Below, one piece after another: positions 12,536-24,758 of a DNA stretch of 64,000 nucleotides (its first letter is position 1; every line of letters begins with the position of its first letter). Below the pieces are notes generated by a model, which saw only the letters and a program-made list of their open reading frames with translations, searched no databases and had not been told where the DNA came from. The stretch is from assembly GCA_015179045.1 (NCBI GenBank), contig WHUZ01000007.1, positions 62,001-126,000 on the forward strand. The letters run 5' to 3'. Source of the DNA: Kalaharituber pfeilii (Eukaryota > Ascomycota > Pezizomycetes > Pezizales > Pezizaceae). The position numbers and the translations under genes were made by a program.

Positions 12536-14889
12536 ACCGTTCAACCATTTGCTTTCTTTTTTCATTTCCTTTCCCTAACTAATTATTTTCGTTTCCTATC
12601 CTTATCATCGTCTACTGTTGGTGGGTCTTAAGGTGTATGGGCTTTGTAAGGTTTGTAGAGGGTAGGGCGTAGCAAGTGTCCAGTGTTACGTTGTAGATGC
12701 CGGATTTTTTTAGACGAGATTGTGATATTGTAAAAAAAGCGTCTGACGTTACTCGAAAGTCGATGAATAGTCTACTCAACCGTCCGTGAAATCAGCATAT
12801 TTGCCTCTTATAGGGAAATACGGATGCCATAACTCCGAGCAGGTAGGCTCGATTATTGGTAAAGAAAAGCCAACCAAACCGCGGAGAAGCCCGGAAATGC
12901 ACTCCCCTACATATCCAGAGAAACCTACCATAATTGATATCACCAATCCTACCCAGTTTACAAATCGTTGTACTAATTGCCTGAGATACCTCGAGCTCCT
13001 CGACATAATCCGGCCTCGACACTCCTTCATTACCCTCAACTAAGCAATTACTTACGGTGGTTCACAAATTATGGTTCATCAGATATAAAATATATTCTAT
13101 TCATTGCTACTAGTGAAAGCGACGACTGGTGAAGCTAGGAAGCGTAGCTTCGAAACCGTAGCAAGTCTACTAGTCTCGAGACTACAAGCCTACAATAAAA
13201 CTTTAAACTAATATCGTCTATCTCACTAGTGCCGCCAGAATTACATGGAAACCTATTGATTTCTATGCGGGATCTGAGTCTGAGGGCGAGTGCATTCTTT
13301 TTGACTTTATTCTTAACTCACCAGGCAATGAGAAGCTAACATGTACCTGAGGACATGTACTCTCATGTAGTTACAAGATTACCCTGACCTATGTCAGACA
13401 ATAATGGGTGTTCTCGTTACCCCCGGTGACGAGGAGGCTGAGAAAAACAGCCACCACTGAAGACTGCTTGAAGCTTCTGTCCGTCGCATCTACAGAAAAG
13501 AATCGATGGATACTTCAACTCACACCCACCATGCATCGTCACCACATGGACATGAATAGGGTGCACCTGATAGAAATCTGCGATGATTCCATGTAACAAA
13601 GTGTCGTGGTCGAGTTAGGTCTAGTAGACTTTAGCCATCTCTTAGGCGGGAGCAACATGGCTTATTTGATACGGGTGGAAAGCCACACATTAGACCGAAA
13701 AAAAAGGCTGGAGATGCAGTATGATATTCTTAGATAGAAAGCGAGGACGAATCTAGCAAGAGGGTCGACACGCAATTGACAAAATATCCAATTTGATTGA
13801 GAGCAAACTCTGAATATTGGATAGGAAATCCAATTGGTGGACTCTGGCCTTTACATTTCTATCGTCTTGGAGGGATCTCAAGTACAATCTCTACTACCCC
13901 AATGGAAAGCATCAGTCTCTGCTCTCATTAACCCCTTCCCCTCTCTCCGCCTGTCCCCATCCACCACACCCCCCACCCTTCCCTTCCCTCCTCTCAGTCT
14001 CCGGTGGCTGCGGTCAATTCTGGCTGGAAGTGAGAGCGGAGGGGGAAATTGGACTGGAAGGAAGAACAAGAACGGAGTTGATCTTTATTTGCTGAGAAAA
14101 GCCACGCTGGATAGTCTTGGCACCGGCAGGAAAGTACAACTGGATTGTCAATTAGGGAGGGCGTGCAAGAATGGATACAGTTAGGCCGGCAAGACGAGAG
14201 ACTCGTTATCGTTGTTTGTACTAGAACTTCTGATGTGGGCAGTACCTACTTAGCCTGGCTTTGATGCGCAAGCTGGTTCGTTTCAATTGAGATGGGATTC
14301 TACCCCTGGTTTGGTTAATAGTGGGGGAGCGTGTACAGGGTTCTTTTACCCCGCCTGAATTGCAACGGCCCGCATTCCATTCCGCCCCTGTCTCAACAAT
14401 TGCTGATCTGATAGACACACGTGTCCAACATATCAAGCCCCGGCCCATGACTAGTTCAAGAACGTTCAACTATACCGGAGTACAGTGAGCCAAAATGCAA
14501 AGTAAACAGCACTAGCAACAAATAGTGGCTTGCTGTTGCCACGGTTACATTGATGGTAACTCAGAGGCAGCATGATTACAACCTACAATTGCGACTGGTT
14601 AATGGTGAAGGCTAGGCTGCCTTTCTTAATAGTAGGTAGAGTAGCGAGTTGATGGGGCAAGAAAGAATATGACAAGTTCATAAGCATCTGTATGCAACCC
14701 ACAACGCTAATCCTTCTGTTCAATGTCCCAGCGGAAGGAGACAAGAGTTGCTCAAGTAACAAAGGCTTCCATGCGGTGAACTCAAGTCCCTGCAGCTGAA
14801 TCGCCTTTCTGAATCGCCTTTCTGAGACTGTACTTGACCTCAACCTCGTGTAAGCCCACATTAAGACAACGAACATCCTCTAGCTCCCA
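12536..14889. other. Spacer with no supported gene
   Basis: The stretch is 2.35 kb of mixed composition. It contains the perfect 14-bp palindrome at 13171-13184 (TAGTCTCGAGACTA), a CT-rich patch near 13930-14000, and a 13-bp tandem duplication at 14799-14824. Open frames are short and unrecognised. Confidence 0.45.
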
Positions 14890-16092
14890 ATGGTTCTCAT
14901 CGTCCCTTCGAACATGTTTCTGATATGGGGATGCGAAGGCAAGCTATTCGCTTAGTTTGGTTGCTATTCGCTAATTAGCAACACCAGTATACTTACCTTT
15001 ATAAAGGTTGGGTGGCCGGCCATCTGAAGAAGCTCCTCGAGAGTCAGGGCAAGGAGGTTTTTACCACTATTGTTCGTAAGTTGTTATGGACCCTTATAAG
15101 CGTTTTGGGTTAGGGTAATAGAAGAAATACGCCCCACCCATGTTCTGAACGCAGCTGAGTGCACAGGAGGCCATAATGTCGACTGGTATGCAACTGCAGA
15201 TAACCTACATTACGAATGTGCAGCTAAAGTTACATAGGTGTGAAGATCACAAGGAAGCGACAATCCTGAGCAATGTCATTGGTACCATGAATCTTACCGA
15301 CATCTGCTTCCAATTAGGCGTACATTGCATGGTTTACGCAACTGGGTGCATTTATCAGGTATGCATCTGTTTAGAGGGTGTAGATGTAGTGCAAGGCACT
15401 AGCTAACCGCTTCATCTAGGATGACGAGGAGCACCCTATTGGTGGGAAGGGTTTTACAGAAGAGGATGAGCCCAACTTCTCTGGGTCTTTCTACTCTTTC
15501 ACGAAGGCCAAAGTAGAGGCCGTAAGTTTTATTTGCAAGCAAGTGGTCACAAATACTCACACAGGTCCTATATGATGAAATCTTACCCCAATGTATTGAT
15601 ACTTTGTTTGAGAATGCCTGTATCTGATGACTTGCATCCAAGGTATATTCGGTCAATCCTACTTCGTATGATGACGTCTAACGCTATTATTAAGGAACTT
15701 TGTAACGAAATTGCTTCCTACATATGAGCATGTGGTTGATATACTAAATGTAGGGACTGCCCTTGGATGTGGCTGAAATATTTACCAGACTACATGGCTA
15801 AAAGTCTAATACTATCTTAACTGACCTATTGCCACCAAGTATTCCGCTAGCGGAGCACAATGAGACCGGCATCTACAACTTCACCAATCCGGGCGCGATA
15901 TCTCACAATGAGGTCCTTGCGCTCTTTAAGAAGTATGCTAGGCCTTCGCTCGAGTGGAAGAACTTCACTCTTGAGGAACAGCGCAAGGTCATTAAAGCTG
16001 AACGATCAAATTGCAAGCTAGACCACACGAAGTTGGCGGACAAGTTGAGGGAGTACAACTATCCCTTTGCAGCGCGAAACCTCAAAATCTAA
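14890..16092 (+). pseudogene. Decayed UDP-4-keto-6-deoxyglucose 3,5-epimerase/4-reductase (UDP-rhamnose synthase NRS/ER-like)
   Basis: Pieces of a short-chain reductase of the plant/fungal UDP-rhamnose pathway appear in order: FLIWG (exon 14890-14938), GWVAGHLKKLLESQGKEV (15007-15075), RPTHVLNAA (15122-15185), NVIGTMNLTDICF and ATGCIYQ (15238-15358), DDEEHPIGGKGFTEEDEPNF (15420-15521), KSYPNVLIL and RMPVSDDLHPR (from about 15565), and ETGIYNFTNPGAISHNEVL (to 16092). Introns between the first pieces are intact, one with a GC..AG border. Breaks: about ten residues are missing before RPTHV, the exon after 15564 is in the wrong phase, the stretch after DLHPR is scrambled and has lost the frame around the YEHVVDI-like block (15715-15760), and several stops occur. 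A working enzyme would convert UDP-4-keto-6-deoxyglucose to UDP-rhamnose. Because introns remain, it decayed in place or came from a DNA-level duplication, not a retrocopy. Confidence 0.82.
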
Positions 16093-16987
16093 TGCCAGGA
16101 GGATTGGGCCAAGGGAACGTCACAGTGTCAGTGCCCGCCACCACTGAAATGGTATAGTGAATGCTGAGATGTAGGCTCAGCTACCTAGATTGAGAACTTA
16201 GTGCCATTTTCAGGTCCCGAAGACTAAGGTAGATCACTATCCCAGTTTGCAATGGAATACACGGACATTTTCCGTTGGCATTAGATTTTAGATTTCGCGC
16301 TGCTAAGGGATGAAGTACTGGAGATCTACGATGCATATGAAGCAGGTTTTAAGCGAATGGCTGCAGCTGGCACGAAGTAATGGAAGTGCTCCTGTTGATA
16401 TCGATATTCATTTCAACTTCCGAGTGCTTCTATCACGTGCTTTATTTGTTTTACACTTCTCGAGAAAACAGTTCCTGCTATATCGGTACATCCTGGTAAC
16501 ATAACTTTTCTGGTGAAACGCTTGTTTTTGTTTTTTGGATGCGGAATTGAACACAAATTTTTATTTCTGAATCCACCATAGTGTACATAGTTGAAGCCAT
16601 TTGATGACATGTTAGAGCTGTATGTGATGGAGCTGCACTCCGTGGCTTGAATGCGTCGTAAACATGCGAAGACGATACCAGCCATACTTATTTGTATCCT
16701 GGCGCTCAGGGCGTTTGACCTGCTGCGCCACAGCCGATCCATCTGGCAGGCGGCCAACGTCACTTTGCTTTTCAGGCCCTGCGTGCCCATCGAGCTGCCC
16801 CCCCACCCACAAAATCCCTCTAGGGTCATATAAAAAATAAAGATCTCCAGCGATCACTCGACAGTCCATCTACTCCCCACCAACTTGGATATCCTCAAAA
16901 GCCGGTCGCGCTCGACGCATACACGCCCTTTTCGTCCATAACCGACTTCGCAGCGTTTGAAACCGTAACACATCTACAGCAGCAGCT
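16093..16987. other. Spacer upstream of the DnaJ gene
   Basis: The 0.9 kb contain no recognisable gene. A run CCCCCCACCCAC and an AT-rich stretch (16820-16850, ATATAAAAAATAAAG) precede the DnaJ start by about 140-160 bp; the latter could serve as a TATA-like element. Confidence 0.35.
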
Positions 16988-18826
16988 ATGGTTAAAGAAA
17001 CTGAGTATTACGATGTTCTGCAAGTCAGCCCCACCGCCACAGAGTTGGAGATAAAGAAGGCATATCGCAAGCTCGCCATACGCCTACACCCCGACAAAAA
17101 TCCGGGCGACGAAACAGCACACGCCAAATTCCAGGCTGTAAGTTATTACACTACTTCCCATGAACGGTCGGGGGATGGACTGGTTTAACGGTGTTGGCTG
17201 GAGGTAGATTAGCGAGGCATATCAAGTGCTAAGTAATGAGGATCTACGGAAGCAATATGACAAGTTTGGAAAGGAGAGGGCGGTCCCAGATAGCGGATTT
17301 GGTATGGCCCCCAAATGTCAGTAATGGAGGTTTGGCTCGACGCAAGTTGACGATAACATCGATAGAGGACCCGGCGGAGTTTTTCAGCATGATTTTTGGT
17401 GGAGATGCCTTCGTTGATCTGTGGGGCCCCATTCTGGTTACGGATATATTGTACTTCCTTGCTAATGGCGGTACAGGATCGGTGAAATATCCCTTATGAA
17501 AGATTTAACAAAGACTATGGAGATTACCATGAAAGAGGACACCGAAGAGGATGACGCTACCACTAGCTCGTCGGAAAAAAATAAAGATGCGACAACAAAA
17601 CGTACACCTTCCCGGCCGGCATCAGCCTCGGCATCACCAGAGGAGAAATCCGGCAATGAAACTCCCACCACAAGCACCCCTCCACCCCGATCTAGTACAT
17701 CTACACCAAGTGGTAGTAAGCTACGTGTGCCGGCGCGACAAATGTTGACCGAGAAGAGTGACGAGGAGACACGTGTGGCTGCAGAAAACGCGTCACAAGA
17801 GGAGCGGGATAAGAAGAAGGAAAAGAAGAAGGGAGGTCTTTCAAAGGAACAAAAGGAAGAACTAGCACAATATGAGCTCGAAAGGAGGCGAGTGAGGGAG
17901 GAGAGGATAGCAACGTTGGCTCAGAAGCTCATTGATCGTATATGCGTTTGGACTGAGACTGATAAGGGCCAAGATGTGACGCATGCTTTTAATGAAAAGA
18001 CGAAAGTAAACAAACATATGTTCTTTTGGTTTTAGTTTGTGTTTTTTTTTTTTTGCTTTTGCTTTCTTCGGTGTTGCTGACGATCTGCAACTTTATAGTA
18101 CGAGGTGGAAAATCTCAAGATGGAGTCTTTTGGTATTGAAATTCTACATGGTAATGGCCTCTTTTGAATGTCGAATTCAGAGTGACAGGTATATTGACTG
18201 TCTTCAACAGCAATTGGTCAAATCTACATGATGAAAGCCGCATCCTTCATCAAATCACAGAAGTTTTTCGGCTTTGGTGGCTTCTTTTCTCGAATGAAAG
18301 ACCGTGGGACACTGGTCAAAGAAACATGGGGAACAATCTCCTCAGCCATCGACGCTCAGATGACACTTGAAGAAATGGTTAAGGCTGAAGAGAAAGGTGG
18401 GGAGGAATGGACTGATGAGAAGAAGGCGGAGTTAGAGAAGAAGGTCACGGGCAAGATATTGATGGCGGCTTGGAGAGGAAGTAGATTTGAAATTCAGAGC
18501 GTCCTGAGGGATGTCTGTGATAAGGTCCTGAATGATAAAACGGTATCACTCAATAAAAGGCTCGAGAGGGCGCATGCAATTATGATGGTGGGGACAATTT
18601 TCAAGAGTGTAAGTTTCAATCCACAGTTGATGGTTTTCTTACATCTGGTAGTGTTCAGGATGCTAAATAAAAATCTTAGGCCGAGCGTGATCCTGATGAC
18701 GAATTTGCGGAGGGGGTATTCGAGCAGTTAATGGCAGACGCTGCGAAGAAAGATACAACAAAGAAGGAAGCGAAGAAAGAGAAGGAAAAGGCACCTTCAG
18801 TTAAGAAGTCGAAGGAGGCTGTGTGA
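16988..18826 (+). CDS. DnaJ (Hsp40) co-chaperone with DnaJ-X domain, seven exons
   Basis: The spliced CDS is 16988-17137, 17208-17301, 17366-17420, 17477-18005, 18099-18150, 18211-18608 and 18680-18826 (1425 nt, 474 aa). The J domain is N-terminal: [31 protein letters not shown] with HPD at residues 34-36, and [18 protein letters not shown]. Next comes [24 protein letters not shown], then a Ser/Thr/Pro-rich linker, a lysine-rich stretch ([18 protein letters not shown]), and the C-terminal DnaJ-X region ([49 protein letters not shown]). This is the architecture of yeast Caj1/Djp1-like class C J proteins, which stimulate Hsp70; Djp1 helps peroxisomal import. The tail is Lys/Glu-rich. One donor (GTGGGG, 17421) is atypical, but the junction VDLIGEIS keeps frame and family sequence. 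Confidence 0.93.
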
Positions 18827-21800
18827 GACCGCATCAGCAGATCGACAAACCGGACTAATTCAAGACCCATGTTAGGAGTTGTTTCTACTTCATTTTGCAA
18901 CTTCCGGTAAATCCCATAATTTGTTTTCGCTTTTACGTTGTTTCCGAATATGCCTTTCCCTCTTCTACTTTCTTTTCTTCCCCCTCCCCCCTCCCTTTCA
19001 TCTCACTATGCGTGCGCAAACTTTGGCACCCGGAAGAATAAAGTTGCTATTCCTTGGGCACTGGCTGGCTTTCTGTGATCTATTACTTCACTTTTACTTT
19101 TTTCCTACCCTTGTTTTTCTGTTTCCCTTGCTTTATTTTATTCTTGGCAGGGACTGCGTTGTGGACACCGGGTATTTGAGTAAATTGCGTTTATTTTGTT
19201 GTCGAGTATATACTGTTCTCCGCAAGTCTAAGCTTCGTCCTGTTGGATCTATGTGTCTATTGTGTTACTTTGTAGAACAAGTTACTCGGACTTCGAAGAG
19301 GTGGGCATAAAGATACTCCAGGTTAGAGATTGTAATAGCTCGGTTATACTAGTCTCGTGACAAGAAGCTGACTAATCTCCGAGTGTCATGCATGGTGGGA
19401 GAGTTACTTACAATCATAGTTTTGAATAGCCGTGGTATACTGAACGTGTAATAATTGCCATGGGTCTGTTTCCTACACTGTTATATGGGAATGCAACTAC
19501 GGAGATGGATTGAGTACAATCGCCCTAATGTAGTTGAAATAGTCTACAACTCAACCTATGCTGAGGTTGATTCAACTGAGTTATTTACCGTATTTGGATG
19601 AGTATGTATTCCTTCATATTACTCCTCCTGAGGAACAGTGATATCTGATCATAGATATTTTGCTACACCTGCGGCTTACTTATATGTGATAGGCATGGAC
19701 ATAAACATATGGTATTTAATTTGCAGTGAAAAACAAAAAACAGTTGGTGAGGTGTTAAGCGGATTATACGGCAGGATTTCTATCTCATACAAAGGTAACA
19801 ATTACAGTTTTGCGCCTTTCTTTTATGTAGTTTTTTTGGGGGGAATTTTTTTTTCATTCTCCTTTAGTTCCTATGAGAGAGGTAAATGGCTTTTCTTTGT
19901 TTCTTTCCCTATGCACGTTTCCTTTATGGTTCTGTGTTATTGGATTATTGTATGCTTCATACTCTATTCTGATTGAAAGTCAGCGCTCGATTTTATTTCT
20001 TTTGTCCATTGGACTAAATAAAGAAGGCTGGTCATTATATGCTCCAATGGGCGCAGGTGAAGAAATTGTAATTTAGGTTCAACTTGCCTTTCGTGCTAAG
20101 CACGATCTCAGTAGCTAAATCTTTTGCACATCAATTTGACTGACATTCACCCTGTGTATTGGACCCCCCCCCCCCTCCTCCCCCGGCACAGTCCCGCCGC
20201 TCTGGAACTGGAAACATGACAAGGCTAATGCATATGAAATTATTCCAAGACATTCGAAGCACAAACCTTATTGACTAGTGTTGCTGATCGGTGCACTGTG
20301 GGGATAGGTGATTTGTGATTTGTGGTCTGTCAACCAAGCCTCAAAAGCACTAAATATAGCCCTACCAGCCAGCCTCGAACATCCTATCAGCTACCTTGGC
20401 CTAACTGTTTTCTTACCCAGCTGGGTAACTAACACACAAAAAGGACAGCAAATGCTTCTCGACTAGGTCTCGACTAGGTCGAGGACAGATGTACCTGAAC
20501 ATGTACAGTACTTGTTACCTTCCCAGTTGGATACGAGCTGCAAACTGACGCCGAAGTCAGTAGCATCATACGTTGTGGCATCATACGTTGTGGGGGATAT
20601 GTTATATCCATTATGACAAGTATTCTCGAGCATTGGTATTTTTCTCTGCGGCGCACGGAAAATTTCACTTTGGGGGCGCTACTTAGAAAGTTTTAGTTCA
20701 AGCTGCATGTGAGTACTCGGAAAATTTGCTTATTTCCCCAAGCCTGTGGTGAGCAGGTATAGAGTAGTGTGGGTTGATCGAAGTTGCAGAAAAGAAGCAT
20801 GCCGTGCCCAAACGATTAGGTCATCCATTGTCAGGCGCGATATGATAGCAGTAGGAAAACTCTGCTTTCGTGCCGAAGCATTTTGAAAACGTGTGCCCGT
20901 AATTATTCTTCAAAAAGATTGCAGAAGAGAAGAAAAATAGAACGACAAGAATCTAGCGGTAGTCTACCTATTCTTTCTGTGACCCCAACAAATACAAATA
21001 CCCCTTCCTAAGCTGGTAATAGAGCTGTAGATTATGGCATGCCATCAACACTTGACAATTCCAAAAATGGAAACTGCTGCTTCACTGCTTTCAACCAACT
21101 CAGCAACTTCGGCTCTGCTTTTGCGAGTGTCGAGTTTGTTCAAGCTGAAAAATATAATTATATATACTCTGTGTATACATAGTGTATATATAGACGTGAG
21201 AAAGACATGCACGTATATGGTTAGAATATGATTACTTGTTACATCAGGAAGTACCCTTGGCAAGACACACAATGTGTATTGGCCCAAGCAGGTACATACT
21301 TGACAGGCCTCACTGCAAGGCACTGTAAGGCGTTGGTAACTAAAAGTTGAGAAAGCTTTACTATATGTGATCATGAGCCATAAATTTCGTATGTTTTGTC
21401 AAAAAGTGAGATATACTTAGTGGTGCATCTCCTTGCAAAGCATTCTCTATCCTCGTCCTATTCCACGTGCACTGCACAGGCTATGTAGGCAACTATATGT
21501 GAAAGCAGGCAAGCTGGGTCGTACAGGCATTGAAGGCAAGTGTATCCAACATTTCATTTTGAGTGCTTATCGACTGCACGCGCCACATCACTGCGCTATA
21601 GTCTCATGCTAGCTGCGCTATGCCTTTAGGTACCTGCATGTTGAGCTTTCCTTGGGTTGTTTGCGGGGAGAGGGGTAGTGGAAATATTATAGATTGTAAG
21701 AAAGGTGCGGGTCGACGGCTGGTAAACAGGACCAGCGTGACCAACCAGGGAGTGATTTCAGTAGGTTTGTCAAGGTTGTTAGCTGACGATATCTGATAGA

Positions 21801-24758
21801 GGAATAAAATAGGTAGATTGAGGTGTAAGTGAATTGATCACCTCTCCGCACAAAAGAGCAAGATACTTCGAATATGTTAGCTTCATGTATGAGACTACCT
21901 TCATGTCGACTCCCAGCGCCCGGCGTGGTGATTTGTCAGCAAAGGTAAGCACTCGATCTTCACCTCTTAAAGTTGTTTATTCTCGTCTGTTGCGACAAGG
22001 TCCGTACTTTTGTGGGACGTCATTCAACACGTTGAAGATCGAGAGAGTAAAAATGGAGATGTATTTGTCTTTTGTGGATCATGCTTCTAATTCGCCGTAG
22101 AATCCACGACTTCCATTTTCGGTAGTCGCACCTGCAGCCGAATCACAAGTACAGTGACAAGGGTCCGTGCGCTACACCACGATGCAGTGGCGTGACCACG
22201 GGCCAGGGTTTTGCTTGGCCAGGATCACGGTCAGCGAGCCGACTTGACAGGCTGAGCCCCAAATCGGCAATTGAAAACTCAGCCCCCATAAGAAATGAGT
22301 TTTTTTCAGGGCTTTTTTTTGCACAGCACTGTACTACACAGCACGTGGCTGGTAAGCGAATATTCCGCAGCAGTCGTGAAGCTTATTTGCTCTTGCGCCT
22401 CAGCTGGTTGGGATCAAACAATGGGAGCCGGGCCTAGGATGATAGGAAGCGAGAAAGCGTAGCTATGTAAAGTACTAGTTACGCACCACATTCTATTGGA
22501 TGGGAATCCCGAGACTACTCGGGAAAGCACTCGTCATTCAGTAACCTCAATAAAGCCCTATCTCATCTGCCGGTCCTTTATTTTCCCTCGTGCTAGCATA
22601 GAGGCATCGTTGTGTGAGCCATGCTACTCCAGTTTCATGCGACGCTGACTAAGTCTGGTTACGAGACTAGAGCCATGCATGGCATGCGCAAGCCATGACC
22701 CAAAACCAAGAAAGCATAGCCAATGAGTCGAACCAATCTCTAACTCAGCTGACTCGATCGCGATGGGGAAATAAAAGCGATCGACAAGCATGCATATGTA
22801 TCCTTTTTGTGGGCCCTCTGGTGTTTCACACGTCCCTCCATACCACGTTAGAGACCTCGTGGGAGATATTAATAGCTCTTGAGGCTGCTCTTGGCCCTGC
22901 TGTACGACTGGCTTGCTTGACATCACAAATCTACATCACCTATGCGTGTTTCATCGCGTGCTCGCTGGAGTCGGTGCACCTAAGAAGCCAACTTTGGTGG
23001 ACATCGGAGGTGGAGGAACGGTAGGCTTGGTCGGCCTTTTCAACAGTCTTGGCAACGGAACAATTTGCTCGGCCTCAAGAAACTAACGGTAGTCGGGTCT
23101 CGTATGTTATTGTATGTTGCATGCTTTTGTAGGCAGCATTCATCATGATATAGCTATACTTCCAATTCAAAAAAAGCAAATTGTCTTGGACCAAAGTCGA
23201 ACCTTCTCTTGTAATATTGCAATAATTCATGAGGGACTGGAGTAATCAAACAATTTATCGGACACCGACACAAGGATGTCCAGGTTGACCTTTTCTCGTT
23301 GGGGTGTCAAGGAAGCCAATGTACCAACTCGGTACAAGGATGTTGCGTGTATATAAGAATTAACTACAGAAGTCAAGAAACAAGAGACGAAACTTGAGGT
23401 TTGCTTCTAGGATAAAGAGATGACATGATGGAAGGAGTGAAGGATGAGGTTCTTGCAGTCGGCCAACTGACCAAGGGCAGCAAGCAATGGCGATGAGCTT
23501 ATTTTTTGTTTAAGAAATAATATATCTGTCTATAGTCAATGCAGGATGCGAATATTGGGCGCTTGGTTAGAGGCAAAATGGGATGTTGCTGAAGGGGTTG
23601 CTCGATTGCAAGGCGCCAAGTCAGCGGCTGGGGACGAGACTAGGGTCGCTCCTGTTCGTACAACGAAGGAAGTTATTTTATCTTCTAAGCCAGCTATAGA
23701 GCAGTGCGTTAGAATGCAGCGCCAGACTGCTAGTATAGTGGCTCAGCCCTCACGTCCCGTCTTCGCTTAACTAAATCAAAAGAATGGACAATAACAGAAC
23801 ATTTCTTTGCGCACGGTGCACTGCAGAAATCCTCTGCAGGGCAATGCAACGAGAACATGCCAATTCGCGCGCAAACTCAAGAGATACTGCCCAGGTACTC
23901 GAATAAGATGACGAGACTAGAAGTACTGTACTGCCGCTGGAATCAGTAGATATCTTTTTTTGGCTTGCATGAAAAAAAAAAAAAAAGCAATTATTCATAT
24001 CGCCCTGAGGCATCCTTGTGATGTATTCACCAAATTATGTGTATGTCAACAAACCCAATAACAAATCAATGGAGAAGCTAAGCAAGAGTAGTCTCGAGCC
24101 GCACGGCCTCGAGACTAAGTAAAAGTGTACCCCTGAAGAACTAGATCTTGTATTGTGTGTATATTTCGCATGTCTAATATCCCAAACCTATGCTCTGATA
24201 ACTGTATTTGGATATGTATGCTTCCAAACCCAAATGCTGCAAGATACATGTATGTGTAATGAAATGAAGAAACCAACGCCATAGCTGATAACACTGGACC
24301 ATGATACATCCCAGAAGATTAACGCAAAGATGGTAAATGCGATGCCATGTAAAACAAAAGGACCTTTTGGTAGAGATAATGAAAAAGAAACGTAAAGAAA
24401 CACATAAGCTAGTACAGGTACGAAATTTCAATCGCGACAATGCAAGCAGATCTTGATGGAAAATAGCAGAATAAGGAAGGCAATAAAAGCAGAGAGGGTA
24501 TAAAAAGAATCGTGATATCATAGGTAATAAAGAAAGAAATAAAGTCAAAATGATGCACAATAAAATGCAAGTAGTGATGCCACAAAAATAATCAAGTCTT
24601 CTATTGCCTCAATGAAGAAACCCAAATAAATCTATAGTTAGCCGACCCAGCCGTGAGAGAAAGATATTTAGCGTGAGCATGCTGCAGCAATCTAAGAATG
24701 TTACGCAATCTCAAAAATCTGACACTAGCCCAATCACCTCTGAGAAGCGTGAACCAGT
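18827..24758. other. 5.9-kb gene-poor region
   Basis: I find no supported gene. The first part is T-rich (3' UTR-like). Features seen: a C-run at about 20163-20175, an 11-bp tandem duplication near 20457-20478, a 15-bp tandem duplication at 20563-20592, and the TAGTCTCG octamer at 19350, 22510, 22662, 23635, 23912 and as a hairpin at 24089-24117. Open frames of 60-130 codons occur on both strands without recognisable motifs. Confidence 0.45.
24089..24117. repeat. Inverted repeat with TAGTCTCGAG arms
   Basis: Two 10-bp arms, TAGTCTCGAG and CTCGAGACTA, face each other across nine bases that are themselves nearly self-complementary. It lies about 640 bp downstream of the F-box-like gene end. 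The arm contains the octamer dispersed elsewhere in the window. Confidence 0.7.
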
